Origin: Bacteroidaceae bacterium | Lineage (GTDB): Bacteria; Bacteroidota; Bacteroidia; Bacteroidales; Bacteroidaceae | NCBI GenBank assembly: GCA_024699495.1 | Contig: JAILPK010000025.1 | Location: forward strand, 1-64,000 | DNA length: 64,000 nucleotides | Reading direction: 5' to 3' | Position numbers and translations under genes: made by a program | The notes under the pieces: generated by a model | Databases searched by the model: none | What the model was told of the DNA's origin: nothing | What the model saw: the letters and a program-made list of their open reading frames with translations, nothing else | In this document: positions 8,101-16,590 of the stretch, one piece after another | How positions within the stretch are numbered: position 1 is the first letter of the stretch | Layout of the letters: the number at the start of each line of letters is the position of its first letter

Positions 8101-10316
8101 GCAATACTTTAGGCATGAATGCATTTAACTCTGCAAATATGTCAATGTTGAGAATTGGGGACGTTGACAGTATAGGATATGATGCATTTGGATCATCTAC
8201 GATTGACAGCTTGATTATTGAGAAGGTCTCAACATTTGGTACAAACCCAGATAACTATAGCCAGAAATATGGGATAGGCCGTTCAATGAAAAGCAATTAT
8301 GTAGAAATACATCCAACAAAAAATGCCAACATTTTATTGCCACCATATTCCTTCTACGACAGCTCTATTAAAGAGGTTGTTCTTAATAAAGGATTTTTTG
8401 GCATTGGTTCAGGTGCATTTGCCGGTTATAAATTTGGTTCTTCTTATAGAAATGAGAGATCATTACAAAAAATCTCTCTGCCTGAAGGGTTCCAGACAAT
8501 AGATAATAACGCATTTCTTGACTGTTTCGAATTACAGACCATAACATTCCCCAGTACTTTGACCCACATTGGGGAGAGTGCGTTCTCAGGCTGTAGTTCA
8601 TTAAAGGAAATCCGTCTGCCATTCCTAACAAAACTGGGAGATGGAGCTTTTGATGGTTGTACAAGTTTGAAAGAAGTGAAGCTCCCTAGTTCTTTGGAAT
8701 CAATCGGCAATTCTGCTTTTGCTGGTTGCGACAGCATAGAGTCAGTATATACCTATACACTGGAACCTATAAGCATAGGAACGAGTACATTCAGCCAGAA
8801 GTGTTTCCAGAATGCAACTCTTTATGTGCCGGAAACCAGCTACTATACCTATTATTTCAATACAGAATGGAGCCAGTTTCAGCATCTGACCCAGTTCAGC
8901 GACACCTATGACTACTTCTATCTCGACAGGGACTATCTGATTGATGACGAGACGGGTGTAATCAAGGGCAATCCGGATGCGGACCTGAACTCCGAGAGCG
9001 GACTCATAGTGCAGTCGAAACAGGATGTGCAGACGCTCGGTACCATCGTGATGCAAAAGATGGAGGACGGGACAAGCGCATCCATCATAGCCGAGGCTGA
9101 CAACATAGTAATAGACACCCTCACCGTGCAACTGAATGTGGAGGCCGGAAAGTGGATATTCTACACCCCGGCCAAAGATGTGCCTATTGCCGACGCGGAT
9201 TACCCCGGCCAGTATGTATGGTATGACTACGACGGGGAGCAGCGCGCCCAGTCAGGAACGGGGTGGGCCAAACTGCCGTCGGACGGAGTCCTTCAGGCCG
9301 GACGCGGATATATCCTGCAGAGCGACGTGGCGGGGACAGTGACCCTGCATTACTCCAAGCCCACATTCGGCGAGGACAAGGAGGTAGAGCTGAAGACGTT
9401 CGACAGCGAGAATGTGGCTGATGCCAACTGGAATCTCACGGGTAACCCCTTCACCAGCTACTATGACATGGTGGACGAGGATTACGACGCTCCGATTATC
9501 ACCTGGAACGTGAAGGCCCAGAATTATGAGGCATTCCGTCCGGGCGACGACGACTGCCACCTGCAGCCGGGCCAGGCCTTCTTCGTGCAGAAAGTGACAG
9601 AGACCTCGACCGTGTCCTTCAACACCGCACGCCGCGAGACATACACCGAAAGCCAGCAGACTGCCGCCGCCCAGGTCAAGGCCCGCCGCCAGCGCGGCAT
9701 CAACCCCAGCCGCAGCATTATCAACCTGACGCTCTCCGGCGACTATACCGTAAGCGACCACACACGTGTAGTGCTGAACGAGAAGGCCACAGCAGGCTAT
9801 GATTTAGGTTCAGACGCCCCGAAGTTTCTGTCCCAGGGCGCCAAGTCGCAGCTCTTCTCGCTCGATTCTAACGGCTCGCAATATGCAATCAACGAACGTC
9901 CGGCAGGCGACATCGCATTGGGATATATAGCAGCTGAAGAGGGTACGATGACCATCTCAGCGCCGCGTATGGACCGCCGCATGATGCTTCTGGACAGAGA
10001 GACCAACGTGACGCACGACCTCTCCGGCTCTGACTATGTGTTCTCAACCAAAGCCGGCAGGTTCACCAACCGCTTTGTCCTGTACATGCCTGCCGTCCCG
10101 ACTGACATCGCGCGGCTGGAGAGTGAGACGGGCGTAGCCATCGGCACTCAGACCGGCGGCATAAGTGTGGGCAATGCAGAGGGCCGCACCATCATGGTCT
10201 ATACACTCAACGGCCAGCTGATGGGAACCCATTCCGGCAACGGATTCATCGGTCTCCCGCATGGAGTATATGTAATCAAAGTGGACGAAGCCAGCGCCAA
10301 GGTAGCTGTTAAATAA
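5187..10316 (+). CDS. Giant BspA-type leucine-rich-repeat surface protein
   Basis: 1709 residues from ATG 5187, which opens with a signal peptide (MKRFFFLLALVCFALNASA). Residues about 50-830 hold some 27 repeats of about 23 residues of the form LTSITLPEGVTSIG.AFY.CS (LRR_5, as in BspA/TpLRR proteins), interrupted three times by an insert of about 45 residues containing the NP...(F/Y)(K/Q)(D/N)G pattern. A second, looser LRR block occupies about 950-1200. A non-repeat region follows, then a C-terminal tail (VYTLNGQLM ... LPHGVYVIKV ... AKVAVK) resembling sorting domains of secreted Bacteroidetes proteins. The repeat part is AT-rich, while from about 8900 the gene is GC-rich. A role in adhesion is typical of BspA relatives but not shown here. 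Confidence 0.9.
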   Translation: MKRFFFLLALVCFALNASADSWTDDNGVVWTYTVSGDNATITKANPAKGNLVCPQIIAGYQVTSIGGYAFNSCISLTSITLPEGVTSIGDGAFYDCTSLTSITLPEGVTSIGSSVFFDCTSLTSITLPEGVTSIGDGAFTNCVKLTSINIPEGVTSIGSSTFSCCSGLTSITIPEGVTSIGESAFWYCSNLTSITMPNGITSIGKNAFYNCSNLTSITIPNSISIESGAFDKCSKVAKININISNPSVWSNQLGSLPDVPRHIFKDGDEIEELVLPEGIDTIGNYAFRYCSNLTSITLPESVTTIGQEAFKYCFKLASITIPESVTSIGAYAFKNCAKLTSITIPYRVTTIGNGAFYGCSVLTDITLPNNLTSIGNETFYNCSTLTTITLPDSVSTIGQSAFWGCSKLTSITIPNGITSIGQSAFYNCTDLSVIYINITNPRVWSNQFGNLPEVPRYIYKDGKEVKDMVLPEGIKAISSYAFQKCYHLTSVTLPNSVTSISSYAFQDCPKLTSVTLPKGITSLGSYTFYKCSNLTSITLPDSITNISNNTFDGCSSLSSIVIPNKVSSISSYAFQNCSKLTSITLPDGLKSVGYYAFYGCSSLASITLPDGVTSIGGYAFYSCSSLTSFIIPNNVTSIGTSVFEKCSKLTSITLPNNPSIGIDAFYSCPISDVNVVIVNPQETCSSIGYALKGDKDLKCRIFQNGVEIRDLVVPEGLKSIPNYAYNNCSNLTSITLPNSVKSIGEYAFNNCSDLTALTIPDGLTSIGNYAFNGCSHLNILTLPNTPPTIGSNNLRDDMVYFIPTDAMDTYKSASVWSDFSIHFVASDSESSFDVNTVAKENSSGLHQAIGEENMQNVVSLKISGTINSYDILVIRNKMKNLKYLDLTDAVIVPSSFYYLEDYSTTSNTISPKMFSNLYLISVKLPENINKIDESAFAGCSSLRELEINSDLEEIGASAFQSTSINNLFIRKCNTLGMNAFNSANMSMLRIGDVDSIGYDAFGSSTIDSLIIEKVSTFGTNPDNYSQKYGIGRSMKSNYVEIHPTKNANILLPPYSFYDSSIKEVVLNKGFFGIGSGAFAGYKFGSSYRNERSLQKISLPEGFQTIDNNAFLDCFELQTITFPSTLTHIGESAFSGCSSLKEIRLPFLTKLGDGAFDGCTSLKEVKLPSSLESIGNSAFAGCDSIESVYTYTLEPISIGTSTFSQKCFQNATLYVPETSYYTYYFNTEWSQFQHLTQFSDTYDYFYLDRDYLIDDETGVIKGNPDADLNSESGLIVQSKQDVQTLGTIVMQKMEDGTSASIIAEADNIVIDTLTVQLNVEAGKWIFYTPAKDVPIADADYPGQYVWYDYDGEQRAQSGTGWAKLPSDGVLQAGRGYILQSDVAGTVTLHYSKPTFGEDKEVELKTFDSENVADANWNLTGNPFTSYYDMVDEDYDAPIITWNVKAQNYEAFRPGDDDCHLQPGQAFFVQKVTETSTVSFNTARRETYTESQQTAAAQVKARRQRGINPSRSIINLTLSGDYTVSDHTRVVLNEKATAGYDLGSDAPKFLSQGAKSQLFSLDSNGSQYAINERPAGDIALGYIAAEEGTMTISAPRMDRRMMLLDRETNVTHDLSGSDYVFSTKAGRFTNRFVLYMPAVPTDIARLESETGVAIGTQTGGISVGNAEGRTIMVYTLNGQLMGTHSGNGFIGLPHGVYVIKVDEASAKVAVK

Positions 10317-10323
10317 TTGCGGT

Positions 10324-11625
10324 ATGAACACACACAGGTTTTTAACAACGCTGCTTGTGGTGCCGCTATGCATTGCGGCATCAGCGCAAGGCTTTGACCC
10401 GACTCCCCCGGACGACCCGCAGACACCGGTGTTTCCCGAGAAGCCCGTGGTCCCGGTGACCTATCCACTCTCGGTAGTGGCCCAGAACCCGCAGGCCGCT
10501 TACGTGTCCGGCTCCGGGCAGTATGAGCAGGGAACGGCGGTGCGCGTCAGCACATCGGCGCGCTCTAACCGCTACACCTTCAGTTGCTGGGTTTCCAGCG
10601 GCAAGACCGTCAGCCGCGAGCCGTCGTTCATATTCACCACTTCGGACACGGCACAGATCCTGACTGCCGTATATGATTTTACGCCTACAGTGCCCGTTGA
10701 CCCGCAGACGGCCGTAATCCACCGTAAACATGTGCTCACGCTCAACTGCGAGCCGGCAGACATAGCCGCGTTCAATCGTGTAAGCGGAGATATCGTCCGC
10801 GAGGGCACGGCAGTGGCCTTAGACACATGGGGCAATCAGAATTATGTGTTCAAGGGCTGGTTCATCGGTGAAGAGACGGTGAGCACAAATGCCAGTTTCT
10901 CGTATGTGATGCCGGATGCCGACGTGACGCTTACGGCCAGGTTTGAATATCAGGCTCCGCCGCCATTCGACCCCGACACCCCGGACGACCCCTTTATAGA
11001 GTGGGGTGGAGCGACCCCGTTCACGCTTAGGGCAAATAATATAACTGTCACTTACGGCAGCCCCATGCCTACGCTCAGCTATTCCAGTGATGGTGAACAG
11101 CCTGACGGTATCCCTGTATTGACATGCGAGGCATCAGAGACCTCACCCGTCGGCACATACCCGATAATCATCTCGCGCGGCACTGTGAAGGATGTCAATG
11201 CATCCTTTGTCAATGGAACTCTAACTATTACGCAGGCCCCTCTGACAGTGCGTGCAGACGACATAAGCATTACGCAGGGAGACGAGATGCCAGAACTCTC
11301 ATTCAGCATCGAGGGCTTCCGCAACGGAGACACGGAGGATGACATCACCCTGCCATCTGTCTCATGCAAAGCCAACGGAAATTCTCCGGCCGGCACCTAT
11401 CCGATAACACTCTCAGGAGGCGACGCCCTCAACTACAAGCTGATTCTTGTAGGAGGGGTGCTGACCATACATTTGGATGATGGAATTGGAAATGTGAGCG
11501 GGAGCTCCGGATATTCGCTACCACTATATGACATTTCCGGGAGACCTGTGTCACAGAACAAGAACAGGAAAGAAAAAACGATTTATATAAATGCCGGAAA
11601 AAAGCTGCTCTTAATCAACAGATAA
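10324..11625 (+). CDS. Secreted protein with InlB-type and MBG-type repeats
   Basis: 433 residues, starting seven bases after the LRR gene, so almost surely in one operon. Order: signal peptide (MNTHRFLTTLLVVPLCIAASA), a Pro/Asp-rich linker, two copies of a bacterial InlB B-repeat-like unit (YTFSCWVSSG..., YVFKGWFIGEE), another PDTPDDP linker, then two MBG-like units (LRANNITVTYGSPMPTLSYS and VRADDISITQGDEMPELSFS, each closing with GTYPI...). The end is a shortened sorting-like tail (LYDISGRP ... IYINAGKKLLLI). No enzymatic motif is seen; a structural or adhesive surface role is inferred. Confidence 0.82.
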   Translation: MNTHRFLTTLLVVPLCIAASAQGFDPTPPDDPQTPVFPEKPVVPVTYPLSVVAQNPQAAYVSGSGQYEQGTAVRVSTSARSNRYTFSCWVSSGKTVSREPSFIFTTSDTAQILTAVYDFTPTVPVDPQTAVIHRKHVLTLNCEPADIAAFNRVSGDIVREGTAVALDTWGNQNYVFKGWFIGEETVSTNASFSYVMPDADVTLTARFEYQAPPPFDPDTPDDPFIEWGGATPFTLRANNITVTYGSPMPTLSYSSDGEQPDGIPVLTCEASETSPVGTYPIIISRGTVKDVNASFVNGTLTITQAPLTVRADDISITQGDEMPELSFSIEGFRNGDTEDDITLPSVSCKANGNSPAGTYPITLSGGDALNYKLILVGGVLTIHLDDGIGNVSGSSGYSLPLYDISGRPVSQNKNRKEKTIYINAGKKLLLINR

Positions 11626-11626
11626 A

Positions 11627-14600
11627 ATGAAATTCTCAAGATTCTTTATCGGCAATATATTTGTTTGCCTCATGCTAAGTCTGCCCACAAGCATCCAGGC
11701 TCAGGAACTGGGGGCTACGTTCAGCGCAGCAACGCAGAACGGAGTGGCGATGACATTCCAGTTGGTGGACACGACACAGATGAATATCCAGGCCGGAACA
11801 TGGGACGGCGCGTGCGCCATAGACACAGTGACGCAGGGGCAGGTGATTATCCCGACATCAGCAGGCGGGATGAAGGTAGTGGCAATTGCCCCCGGCGCCT
11901 TCAAAGGCTGTTCGGGAGTAACGGCCATAAATGTGCCTGCATACGTAGCTACCATAGGCGAACGAGCATTTGCAGGGATGTCCAGTCTGGACACTCTGGT
12001 TGTGAGCACGACAAACTCTGTGTTCGACTCGCGCAACAACTGCAACGCTGTGGTGGAGAAGGCAACAAATACGCTTGTGGTAGGATGCCGGAGCAGCGTA
12101 ATAGACCCTACGGTGACTGCCATCGGCCCGTCGGCCTTCGAGGGAAGCGGCATCTCGACTGTGGTGCTCTCTGCAGATATAACAGCCATCGGCGAAAGGG
12201 CGTTTGCAGCATGCGAAAGCCTCACAACGATTACATCCCTGTCAACAGAACCGTTTGCCGTAAATGCCAACTGCTTCCCGAATCCGGCAACGCTGGAGCT
12301 ATATGTGCCGCTGGGCAGCAAAGCCAAATATCTGGCTACAGAGGGATGGAACAGCATAGAAAACATCTATGAAATCGGCGCTCCGGAGGAGGTCACCGAT
12401 GAACAGGGTGTATGCTATCAGCCCCACTATACAGACGGCTCATACGTGTATAGCGTAAAGAGGCTGAATATGGAACATCTGGCAGAAATCGTTATCCCGT
12501 CGGCGATGAATGACTATCCCGTGACGGCAGTAGGCGACACGGCATTCGCTGACCGAACCGCACTTACGGCTGTCACTCTGCCATCGTCAATAGAGAGCAT
12601 CGGCGACGGGGCCTTCGTCGGCTGCTCCGCACTGACGACGCTCACAATGCTGAGCACGACCCCGCCGGCAGCTCCCATGTCAGCTTTCGACAATGTGTCG
12701 GATGTGACTCTTCAGGTCCCCCTCGGCTGCAGCACCGCCTACACTTCGGTGGAGCCATGGAGCTATTTCACAAATGTAAATGTCCTGGGTGCCCCGGAGG
12801 TGATGATGGCGGACGGAGTAATCTATACGCCGATAGCAGACGGCGACGTATATACCTATACTATAACAGGACATGAAGACGGCATAAGCGGAAGCCTGAA
12901 ACTGCTGGCCGATGTGGGCGGGTATCCGGTTACGGCAATCGCCGCAGAGGCATTCAGCGGCTGCACCGGACTGACCGGGACGCTCACTCTGCCCACGAGC
13001 ATACATAGCATTGGCGATCACGCGTTCATGGGATGCACCGGACTGACCAGCTCCGTAAATATCCCTGCCGGAGTAAGCTCCATCGGCATCAATCCGTTTG
13101 CCGGCTGCACGGGCATCACGGCCTTCTCGGTGGATGCCTCCAACAGCAGCTATGATGCACGCAACAACTCAAATGCAATTATTCATACGGCGACAAACAC
13201 GCTGGTAGCCGGAAGCAAGGGCTCGCAGTTCCCCGATGACATAATAGCCATAGCTCCTTACGCCTTTTTCGGGCAGAGCAGTCTGCAGCAAATCTCCATT
13301 CCCGAAGGAGTAACCATTATCGGCGACTGGGCCTTCTACGGATGTGACAATATCTCCCTCGTGGTCGTCAGTTCACCTGGGCCTCCGACAATCTCAGAGA
13401 ATGTGTTCTCCAGTTCAAGTACGGCAAAACTGTATGTGGTGAAGGGCACCAAGGAACTTTATGCAAACTCTGCAGGATGGCAGGATTTCTCTTATATCGG
13501 CCAAATCGGCGTTCCCGACGAATATCGCGACGCACAGGGTATAGACTATACCCCGTATGAGGTAGAGGATATATATGTCTATGCTGTGACCGGCCACCAG
13601 AATGCCATGCCATCCAGCATCACCATACCTGACTATATCAGCAGTTGCTCCGTGGAGAGGATAGAGGCCGGTGTGTTCAGCGGCAGCCTTACGCTGTCCT
13701 CAGTCACTTTGCCGGAAAACATGATGTTCATCGGCGATTCTGCATTCGCACACTGTCAGAACATGACCAAGGTAAATATCCCGATTTCAGCCCAATATAT
13801 CGGAAACAGCGCATTCAGCGGCTGCAAACATCTGCTTTCTGTAGCTATTCCGGCTGCAACTGTTCAGATAGGGAAGGATGCATTCCTCGGATGCTCGGCT
13901 CTGGAAACGATAACCGTTGACGCAGGAAATCAGGTTTATGATGCCCGTGAAGACTGTAATGCGATTATCGAAACGGCCACGAACACTCTGCTCTATGGCT
14001 CCGGTTCAACAGTCATTCCGTCTTCGGTAAGTGTGATTGCTGAAAATGCCTTCCGCAATAATACCGTTCTGACGTCTGTGACGATCCCGGCCAATATAGA
14101 ACAGATTGGCGCCAACGCCTTCAATGGTTGCGACGCACTGACAACGGTAACCTGCAAGGCAAAAACGCCTCTGTCTGTCTCTGAAGGCATCTTCTCCAAT
14201 CTGAGTTATATGACTCTGATTGTTCCGACTGGCACAAAAGCGCAGTATGAACAGGCAGCTGTATGGCAGGATTTCTCGACGATAGTTGAGGAAACTAAGA
14301 CTTATGATACTGAATATGCTATTTATATTTATAATGAGGAGCAGGGAGGTTACGAATTCTCTGCAGCAAGCGACAATAAATATGTAGAAACCAGGGTTCC
14401 GACAGAGGTGAACGGAATGCAGGTGGTATCGGTTAATGAGGGTGCGTTCGCCGGCAAGACTGATTTGCAGGTGCTGACTTGGGAGAACCAGGCGCCCGTA
14501 GCTGCTGCCTGCTTTGCTTCTCCTGAGGAGCATGGCAATCTTCTGGTGTTCGTCGCTTCCGATTCAGCTCAGGTGACATACCAGGGGAATGTGATCAGAA

Positions 14601-15427
14601 GCATTCTTTCCCCGGAAACGGGAAGATACTACGAAGCAGATGAGATTACCCTTTACGACGCGCGGCCGATGACAAATCCGCAGGCGTTTACAGCAAAGCA
14701 TGTCAGCATCACCAAGGAATTCGCCAAGGAGACGATAATCGGGCAGACAAGCGGATGGGAAACAATTGTGGTGCCGTTTGACGTTGACAGCATCACTACC
14801 GGAGACGGACAACTGATTGCCCCCTTCGGCTCGGAGGCTGCCACAGACCTGCACTTCTGGCTGGCTGAGATGGACGAAAATGCAGGCTTCCGCAGCGCCT
14901 CGCAAATCCGCGCTAACATCCCTTACATCATATCGATGCCAAACAGCGAAAACTACATCGAGAGGTTCAGAATTTCGGGCGGAATCACATTCCACGGAAC
15001 AGATGTGGAAGTGCAGCCCACAGCAAACGCCATTTCGAACGCCGGTCCGAGCTTCGCCCTTGTGCCCACCTATCAGGGTGTGGAGGCTGCCGACAGCGTG
15101 TTTGTGCTGAACGATGAAGTGATTGTTCTCGGAGGAGAGGTATGGCCTGCCGGTTCTGTATTCGTGCGTTCCAGCCGTGCTGCCCGTCCGTTTGAGGCCT
15201 ACACCTACGCCAACGAAGCGAATGGCGGCAACGTGAAGGGGTATATACCGCTGGATGAGATTTCCACAGGCATAAGGTCTATACAGAACTCGCTACCCGT
15301 AGGCGGGGACCAGAATGCACTCTATGACCTGAGCGGCCGGCGCATATCCACCTCCCTGCAGTCTGACGGCAAGCAGCTCCGCAAAGGCTTGTACATCAAG
15401 AACGGAAAGAAAACCTTCATTAAGTGA
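11627..15427 (+). CDS. Second BspA-type leucine-rich-repeat surface protein
   Basis: 1266 residues, starting one base after the previous stop codon. A signal peptide (MKFSRFFIGNIFVCLMLSLP...QAQ) leads into clusters of TpLRR/BspA repeats (AFKGCSGVTAINVPAYVATIG and similar). The clusters are separated by a recurring module with a (L/K)(Y/V)VP.G(S/T)K..Y....W......I.EIG pattern, which occurs about four times. The C-terminal third lacks LRRs and ends with the tail LYDLSGRRI ... LRKGLYIKNGKKTFIK. Codon use is uniformly GC-rich, unlike the N-terminal part of the first LRR gene. A role at the cell surface is inferred from signal, repeats and tail. Confidence 0.88.
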   Translation: MKFSRFFIGNIFVCLMLSLPTSIQAQELGATFSAATQNGVAMTFQLVDTTQMNIQAGTWDGACAIDTVTQGQVIIPTSAGGMKVVAIAPGAFKGCSGVTAINVPAYVATIGERAFAGMSSLDTLVVSTTNSVFDSRNNCNAVVEKATNTLVVGCRSSVIDPTVTAIGPSAFEGSGISTVVLSADITAIGERAFAACESLTTITSLSTEPFAVNANCFPNPATLELYVPLGSKAKYLATEGWNSIENIYEIGAPEEVTDEQGVCYQPHYTDGSYVYSVKRLNMEHLAEIVIPSAMNDYPVTAVGDTAFADRTALTAVTLPSSIESIGDGAFVGCSALTTLTMLSTTPPAAPMSAFDNVSDVTLQVPLGCSTAYTSVEPWSYFTNVNVLGAPEVMMADGVIYTPIADGDVYTYTITGHEDGISGSLKLLADVGGYPVTAIAAEAFSGCTGLTGTLTLPTSIHSIGDHAFMGCTGLTSSVNIPAGVSSIGINPFAGCTGITAFSVDASNSSYDARNNSNAIIHTATNTLVAGSKGSQFPDDIIAIAPYAFFGQSSLQQISIPEGVTIIGDWAFYGCDNISLVVVSSPGPPTISENVFSSSSTAKLYVVKGTKELYANSAGWQDFSYIGQIGVPDEYRDAQGIDYTPYEVEDIYVYAVTGHQNAMPSSITIPDYISSCSVERIEAGVFSGSLTLSSVTLPENMMFIGDSAFAHCQNMTKVNIPISAQYIGNSAFSGCKHLLSVAIPAATVQIGKDAFLGCSALETITVDAGNQVYDAREDCNAIIETATNTLLYGSGSTVIPSSVSVIAENAFRNNTVLTSVTIPANIEQIGANAFNGCDALTTVTCKAKTPLSVSEGIFSNLSYMTLIVPTGTKAQYEQAAVWQDFSTIVEETKTYDTEYAIYIYNEEQGGYEFSAASDNKYVETRVPTEVNGMQVVSVNEGAFAGKTDLQVLTWENQAPVAAACFASPEEHGNLLVFVASDSAQVTYQGNVIRSILSPETGRYYEADEITLYDARPMTNPQAFTAKHVSITKEFAKETIIGQTSGWETIVVPFDVDSITTGDGQLIAPFGSEAATDLHFWLAEMDENAGFRSASQIRANIPYIISMPNSENYIERFRISGGITFHGTDVEVQPTANAISNAGPSFALVPTYQGVEAADSVFVLNDEVIVLGGEVWPAGSVFVRSSRAARPFEAYTYANEANGGNVKGYIPLDEISTGIRSIQNSLPVGGDQNALYDLSGRRISTSLQSDGKQLRKGLYIKNGKKTFIK

Positions 15428-15610
15428 AGAACTTGAGAAAGTGAAGAATCCGAGAAAATGAAGAATCCGAGAAAATGAAGAACTTGAGAAAATGAAGAAT
15501 GGACTAGCTTTCCTATAAGCTCTATCCGCTCTCACTAAAAGTCAAAAATCTAATGATTGACGGCTAAAATCGCGGGTTAGCGAGGGCTAAGACGAAGTTT
15601 TCTCTTGATT
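15428..15610. repeat. Minisatellite directly after the LRR operon
   Basis: Four to five copies of a word of about 17 bases (gagaaaatgaagaatcc and variants ending aacttga) begin right after the stop codon (about 15428-15505). The remainder to 15610 has no recognisable gene or terminator. Confidence 0.6.
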
Positions 15611-15775
15611 TGCTCCGTTTTTGAACCAAAAAAGCGTGGTTTTTCGGGTGTTTTTTGCACTCAGAAGGCCACGCTTTCTTTTATGGATTTTTCAAACCCT
15701 TGTAAATCAAGCACTTACAAAGAAATCTAACATTCTAACATTCTAACATTCTAACATTAAGGGAGTGGGGTTAGC
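15611..15775. repeat. CRISPR-flanking element, partial copy C
   Basis: Matches the last third of copies A (from 293) and B, starting at tgctccgtttttga. It includes the hairpin AAAGCGTGG/CCACGCTTT and the ctaacatt repeats before aagggagtgg. No CRISPR repeat is attached, so this part of the element also occurs independently of arrays. Confidence 0.7.
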
Positions 15776-16500
15776 GGGCAAGGCCCGCGATGTAAGATGT
15801 AAGATGGAAGATGGAAGATGTGTATAAGATGGATGATGTTTGATGGATGATGGAAGATGGAGCCGAGGCATTCCGATGGAAGATGGAAGATGGAAGATGG
15901 AGCCGGAGGCTCTAGTTTAGAGTTTAGAGTTTAGAGTTTAGAGTAGTTAGCGGGCAAGGCCCGCGGTTCGAAAGGTTCAAAAGGTTCGAGGGGTTCAAGG
16001 GTTTGGGCTGGCGCAGAGCTATAGATACTATAGATGCTATAGAAACTAACGGCTAACCTTAACGTAACTCAAAAACGGCTCTGCCGTTATCCCCCTTTGT
16101 CATAGCGCCTTCTGCTGCGTCTCAAGCTCTCGCTGAGACTTGCACAAGTCGATGACTGTTGCCCCCTTTGTCATTAGCGCCTTCTGCTTCGGTCAGACTT
16201 GCATCTGCCCTTGCACAAGTCGATGACTACACCTCAAGTCTTCACCAGAAACACTCAGTTTCTGCTTTGCCTTGACCTCGAGACTGCACCGGAAACTCTC
16301 AGTTTCCGCCTAGGCTCGACCTTAACGCTAACCAAAACTTGTTGACTCGTTGACTTGTTGACTCTTGACTCTTGAACCAGCGGGTCTAGTTTAGAGTTTA
16401 GAGTAGTTAGCGGGCAAGGCCCGCGATAGTTGAGAGTTGATAGTTTCGCAGTTGATGAGTAAACGGCAAATTTGCTGAAAGAAAGGGGGAGTTGGTTGAA
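15776..16500. repeat. Intergenic word-like repeats and short palindromes
   Basis: No gene is visible. The hairpin gcgggcaaggcccgc occurs three times (about 15776, 15951 and 16409). Tandem words include gatggaagatggaagatg, agtttagagtttagag and gttgacttgttgactc. A diverged double unit (agcgccttctgct..., cttgcacaagtcgatgact) occurs at 16100-16165 and 16175-16230. Confidence 0.65.
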
Positions 16501-16506
16501 TATATT

Positions 16507-16536
16507 TTGGTGTTTCTGACTTATGCTATAACTTTG
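16507..16536 (+). promoter_or_regulatory. Promoter of the beta-helix lipoprotein gene
   Basis: TTG (16507-16509), a 19-base gap, then TAACTTTG (16529-16536), 55 bases before the start codon. Confidence 0.65.
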
Positions 16537-16590
16537 CAGTTAAATTGAAAAGGTGGTATTAAAAAAAACTTTTAACTGTAATATAAAGAC

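Noticed and set aside
5465..10468. Several minus-strand open frames in the LRR operon
   Set aside because: They mirror the periodic plus-strand repeats and share no features of real genes.
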